Shown in pieces: positions 61,816 to 64,000 of a stretch of 64,000 nt of DNA. Source of the stretch: Clostridia bacterium (GTDB lineage: Bacteria > Bacillota > Clostridia > Christensenellales > CAG-138). Positions within the stretch are counted from its first letter, which is position 1; every line of letters begins with the position of its first letter. A model generated the notes under the pieces. That model did not search any database. It worked only from the letters and a program-made list of their open reading frames with translations, and was not told where the DNA came from. The stretch spans positions 1 through 64,000 of the forward strand of contig JAFRUN010000064.1 of assembly GCA_017438865.1 (NCBI GenBank). The letters are read 5' to 3'. Both the position numbers and the translations under genes were made by a program.

Positions 61816-62815
61816 TTTTGGAAAGACCGAAGGTGAAGACGAAAACGAGCAGCAGACCGAAGCCGCAGGAGAGGGAGACGGCGAGCAGGTCAAAGGTGTT
61901 TTGCAGCATTTCACGACCGGTCGCCATGGTCGGCACGGTCGCGTCGGGGCAGAACAGCGGCGTGAGAAAAAAGACGGCGAGCGCGGCGGCAAGCGCCGGG
62001 AAAAGCCGCGTCAGACCGTATCGCGGCAGCGACAGCGGCAGGACCGAGGCACTTTGCAGAAGGACGGACAGCCCTCCGGACTGCACGAAAAACGCGCACA
62101 GCGCAAGCCGCAGCGGAAGCGAAAGCGGCAGCGCGGCGATCGCGTTCGCGCCGGAGGTCATTTCAAAGAGACCGAGCGCGGCGGCGCGGACGATCGGCGC
62201 GGACGTGCCGAACAGGCGAAAGACGCCGGCGGATTCAATGAGCGCGCCGAGCACGGACGCGAACACGATGCAGCCGCCGATGTTCAGGATCGCGTTTACG
62301 CCGTCGCCGATCGACGCCGGAAGATCGCGGGAGAGCGCAAACGGTTCGCCTCTCCTTGTTTCGGCAAGCGAAACGCGCGAAAGCGGGATCAGACCGAGCA
62401 ACGCCGTGCCGTAGACGCCGAGCAGCAGGGGAAGCGCGGTTTTCGGATCGCGGAACATCCCGGCGGAGACGACGGAGATCAGAAATACCGGGTTCGGGAG
62501 ATTACAGAAAGCGGCGGCTTTTTGCGCGTCGGAAAGCGACAGCGCGCCGTCGCGGTACAGTTTTCCCGCGAGTTTTGCGCCGACCGGATATCCGCCTAAG
62601 AGCCCGAGCGGAAGAAGGAGAAGCGGCGCGAGCCGCTTGGGAAGCCGGGAAAAGAGATCGCTGCGGCAGAGCAGCGACGATGCGACGAGGTACGGCAAAA
62701 GCGACGGCAGCACCCGCGTCCACCACAAAAGCGCCGCGTCCGAAGCCGCCGAAAACGCGGCGCCCGGCACGGCGATCAGACCGAACAGGATCAAAAGCGG
62801 CAGGATGAATCGCAT
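61799..62815 (-). CDS. YlbJ-like sporulation integral membrane protein
   Basis: 338 residues from the ATG at 62815, about 60 shorter than Bacillus YlbJ. About nine membrane helices. GLLGGYPVGAKLAGKLY, then the cysteine-containing CNLPNPVFLISVV segment and MTSGANAIA, resemble the Gate/nucleoside-recognition fold of YlbJ and SpoVV. In Bacillus this class helps move dipicolinic acid during sporulation. Function here is by family only. Convergent with the M42 gene. Confidence 0.65.
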   Translation of the reverse strand: MRFILPLLILFGLIAVPGAAFSAASDAALLWWTRVLPSLLPYLVASSLLCRSDLFSRLPKRLAPLLLLPLGLLGGYPVGAKLAGKLYRDGALSLSDAQKAAAFCNLPNPVFLISVVSAGMFRDPKTALPLLLGVYGTALLGLIPLSRVSLAETRRGEPFALSRDLPASIGDGVNAILNIGGCIVFASVLGALIESAGVFRLFGTSAPIVRAAALGLFEMTSGANAIAALPLSLPLRLALCAFFVQSGGLSVLLQSASVLPLSLPRYGLTRLFPALAAALAVFFLTPLFCPDATVPTMATGREMLQNTFDLLAVSLSCGFGLLLVFVFTFGLSKRKRTP

Positions 62816-62859
62816 AACGCCCTCTGGAAAAGCGTATGCGGTTTTTTGCGGGGCAAGAC

Positions 62860-63642
62860 CTACCGGTCGAACAGCGCACGGATCTCCGGAAGCAGCTTTG
62901 CCGCCGCGGCACGTCCGATCGCAATGCATTTTGCCGCGTCGTGCGGAACGATGCGGCTCATAAACGACACGTCGGGCCGGATGATGACGTCCGCGCGGCA
63001 CGGCGCAAGGCGGTCGATGGCGGCGCGCATGATGTCCACCGAGCGGAACGCCACGCGGTAGGCGTTGGACCGACGCTTCACATACGGCGCGGGGATGGAA
63101 AGATCGACGCCGATCACCACATCGGCGCCGTTTTCGCGCAGGATGTCGACGGGGATCGCCTCCACGGTGCCGCCGTCGATATAGGTGCGACCGCCGATCA
63201 CGGCAGGATGCAGCAGCGCGGGGATCGCGATGCTCGCCCGCACGGCAAGGGACAGCGGGCCGCTGTGCAGATAGCGCGTTTCGCCGGTGTCGAGGTCGAC
63301 TGCGGAGCACCAGAAGGGGACGCACGTTTCGGAAAACGTGCGGTTGTCCGTCACAATGCCGCAGAGCCGCTGAAACTTCCTGCCGGAAAAAAGCCCGGTG
63401 CGGAACGGATCGGGCGGATCGAGCACGTCGCGCCTGCGGAGCTTCGCGGCGAACGCGCCGAGCGCGTACAGGTCCATTTCCGCGGCGTATGCCGCGCCGA
63501 CGAACGCGCCGACCGACGCGCCGGAAATCATGTCGATCGGAATGCCCGCTTCTTCGAGCACCTGCAGGATCCCGATGTGCGCCATCCCGCGCATGCCGCC
63601 CGATCCGAGCGCGACGCCGACGCGTTTTCTGTTTGCCCGCAT
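62860..63642 (-). CDS. Patatin-like phospholipase
   Basis: 260 residues. The oxyanion motif GSGGMRG is at 13-19, nucleophile elbow GASVG with Ser43 at 41-45, and the dyad aspartate in YIDGG near 155. RssA/YlbK-type patatins are cytoplasmic esterases or lysophospholipases. A gap of 44 nt separates it from the YlbJ-like gene on the same strand, so they may be co-transcribed; ylbK and ylbJ are also near neighbours in Bacillus. Confidence 0.9.
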   Translation of the reverse strand: MRANRKRVGVALGSGGMRGMAHIGILQVLEEAGIPIDMISGASVGAFVGAAYAAEMDLYALGAFAAKLRRRDVLDPPDPFRTGLFSGRKFQRLCGIVTDNRTFSETCVPFWCSAVDLDTGETRYLHSGPLSLAVRASIAIPALLHPAVIGGRTYIDGGTVEAIPVDILRENGADVVIGVDLSIPAPYVKRRSNAYRVAFRSVDIMRAAIDRLAPCRADVIIRPDVSFMSRIVPHDAAKCIAIGRAAAAKLLPEIRALFDR

Positions 63643-63710
63643 GCCGTTTTCCTCCGATGCATTTTTCGGTTAGTATGCGATTGCACGGGCGTTTTATGCA
63701 CGCGGGAATA

Positions 63711-63739
63711 TGGACAAAACAAAACGCCGGTGCTATAAT
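63711..63739 (+). promoter_or_regulatory. Sigma-A promoter for the last gene
   Basis: -35 TGGACA at 63711-63716, 17-nt spacer, perfect -10 TATAAT at 63734-63739. Confidence 0.8.
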
Positions 63740-63767
63740 AAAGCGGCAAAGAAAGGGGTGAAACACC

Positions 63768-64000
63768 ATGAGAAAAATGATCAAGGAAAACGCCAAGTCC
63801 GCATTGCGCGCGCGGTACTGGCCGATCGTCGGGCTTGAGCTTGTTGCCGGCGTGCTGGTCGGCGGCTTCAGCGGCTTTTCGACAAGCATCAGCAAGAGCG
63901 ACGTCTCCGATCTGCAGGAATTTTTCGGCGGCAATTCCGCCGTCAATCAGAAGATGCTCGGCATCGTTGCGGCGATCGCCGCGCTGGCTGCCGTCGTCGG
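63768..64000 (+). CDS. Membrane protein, DUF975-like N-terminus (3' end outside window)
   Basis: 77 codons are visible. ATG 63768 follows GAAAGGGGTG. The N-terminus MRKMIKENAKSALRARYWP followed by a hydrophobic helix (IVGLELVAGVLVGGF) looks like DUF975 proteins, polytopic membrane proteins of unknown function common in Clostridia. A polar loop (about 38-62) precedes a second helix cut by the window end. Confidence 0.6.
   Translation, partial: MRKMIKENAKSALRARYWPIVGLELVAGVLVGGFSGFSTSISKSDVSDLQEFFGGNSAVNQKMLGIVAAIAALAAVV

Noticed and set aside
61799..63946. A single 715-codon minus-strand protein
   Set aside because: Only the last 338 codons are a real membrane protein. The upstream part is a shadow of the patatin-like gene in another frame and of non-coding sequence.

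Overview
This is a stretch of chromosome from a GC-rich, spore-forming, Gram-positive bacterium, most likely an anaerobic gut-type member of the Clostridia (Bacillota). The evidence is a PolC-type DNA polymerase III, RNase Y, SepF and DivIVA-type division proteins, the MEP isoprenoid genes dxr and ispG, a complete tricistronic gerA-type germinant receptor operon, a YlbJ-like sporulation protein, intrinsic terminators and consensus sigma-A promoters. The species cannot be named from the sequence. Almost everything is chromosomal housekeeping. I see no phage, insertion sequence, integrase, CRISPR array or rRNA gene, and only one tRNA (Trp).

Layout. 1-6263: tail of the nusA-infB operon (infB-rbfA-nrnA-truB-ribF), then rpsO and pnp. 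6326-12484: M16 peptidase, dimeric dUTPase, HlyD-like protein, YggS, SepF, a short DivIVA-like protein and a YgiQ radical SAM protein. 12515-20592: yceD-rpmF, a NUDIX gene, plsX, acpP, rnc, smc, ftsY; a run of short hairpins lies between rpmF and the NUDIX gene. 20674-22187: ECF sigma factor with zinc-finger membrane anti-sigma. 22299-32064: pyrH, frr, a PASTA-like small ORF, uppS, dxr, rseP, ispG, polC, with cdsA missing from its usual place. 32097-34164: a self-contained unit for a 34-residue peptide, then rny with a long leader.

34212-43338: M19 dipeptidase, tRNA-Trp, GNAT and YjbR proteins, a MATE transporter fused to a GHKL ATPase domain, a lipase-like protein and the gerABC operon. 43380-48397 (minus strand): a GntR/FadR regulator, then a four-gene unit encoding a Zn-dependent phospholipase-C-like protein, a SLOG protein, a membrane protein and a class A penicillin-binding protein. 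48546-52218: an amidase-like protein that has lost its zinc ligands, then a second ECF sigma factor with a membrane-anchored beta-propeller protein. 52270-55813: MATE transporter and cytidylate-kinase-like protein (minus), uridine kinase and an alpha/beta hydrolase (plus). 55974-61775: cupin regulator, potABCD polyamine transporter and an M42 aminopeptidase. 61799-64000: YlbJ-like and patatin-like genes (minus) and the start of a membrane protein (plus).

The items most worth following up are the 34-residue peptide unit before rny, the hairpin array before the NUDIX gene, the MATE-ATPase fusion, the PotA with a duplicated C-terminal module, and the zinc-ligand-less amidase. Gene families are assigned from motifs recognised by eye; no database search was run.
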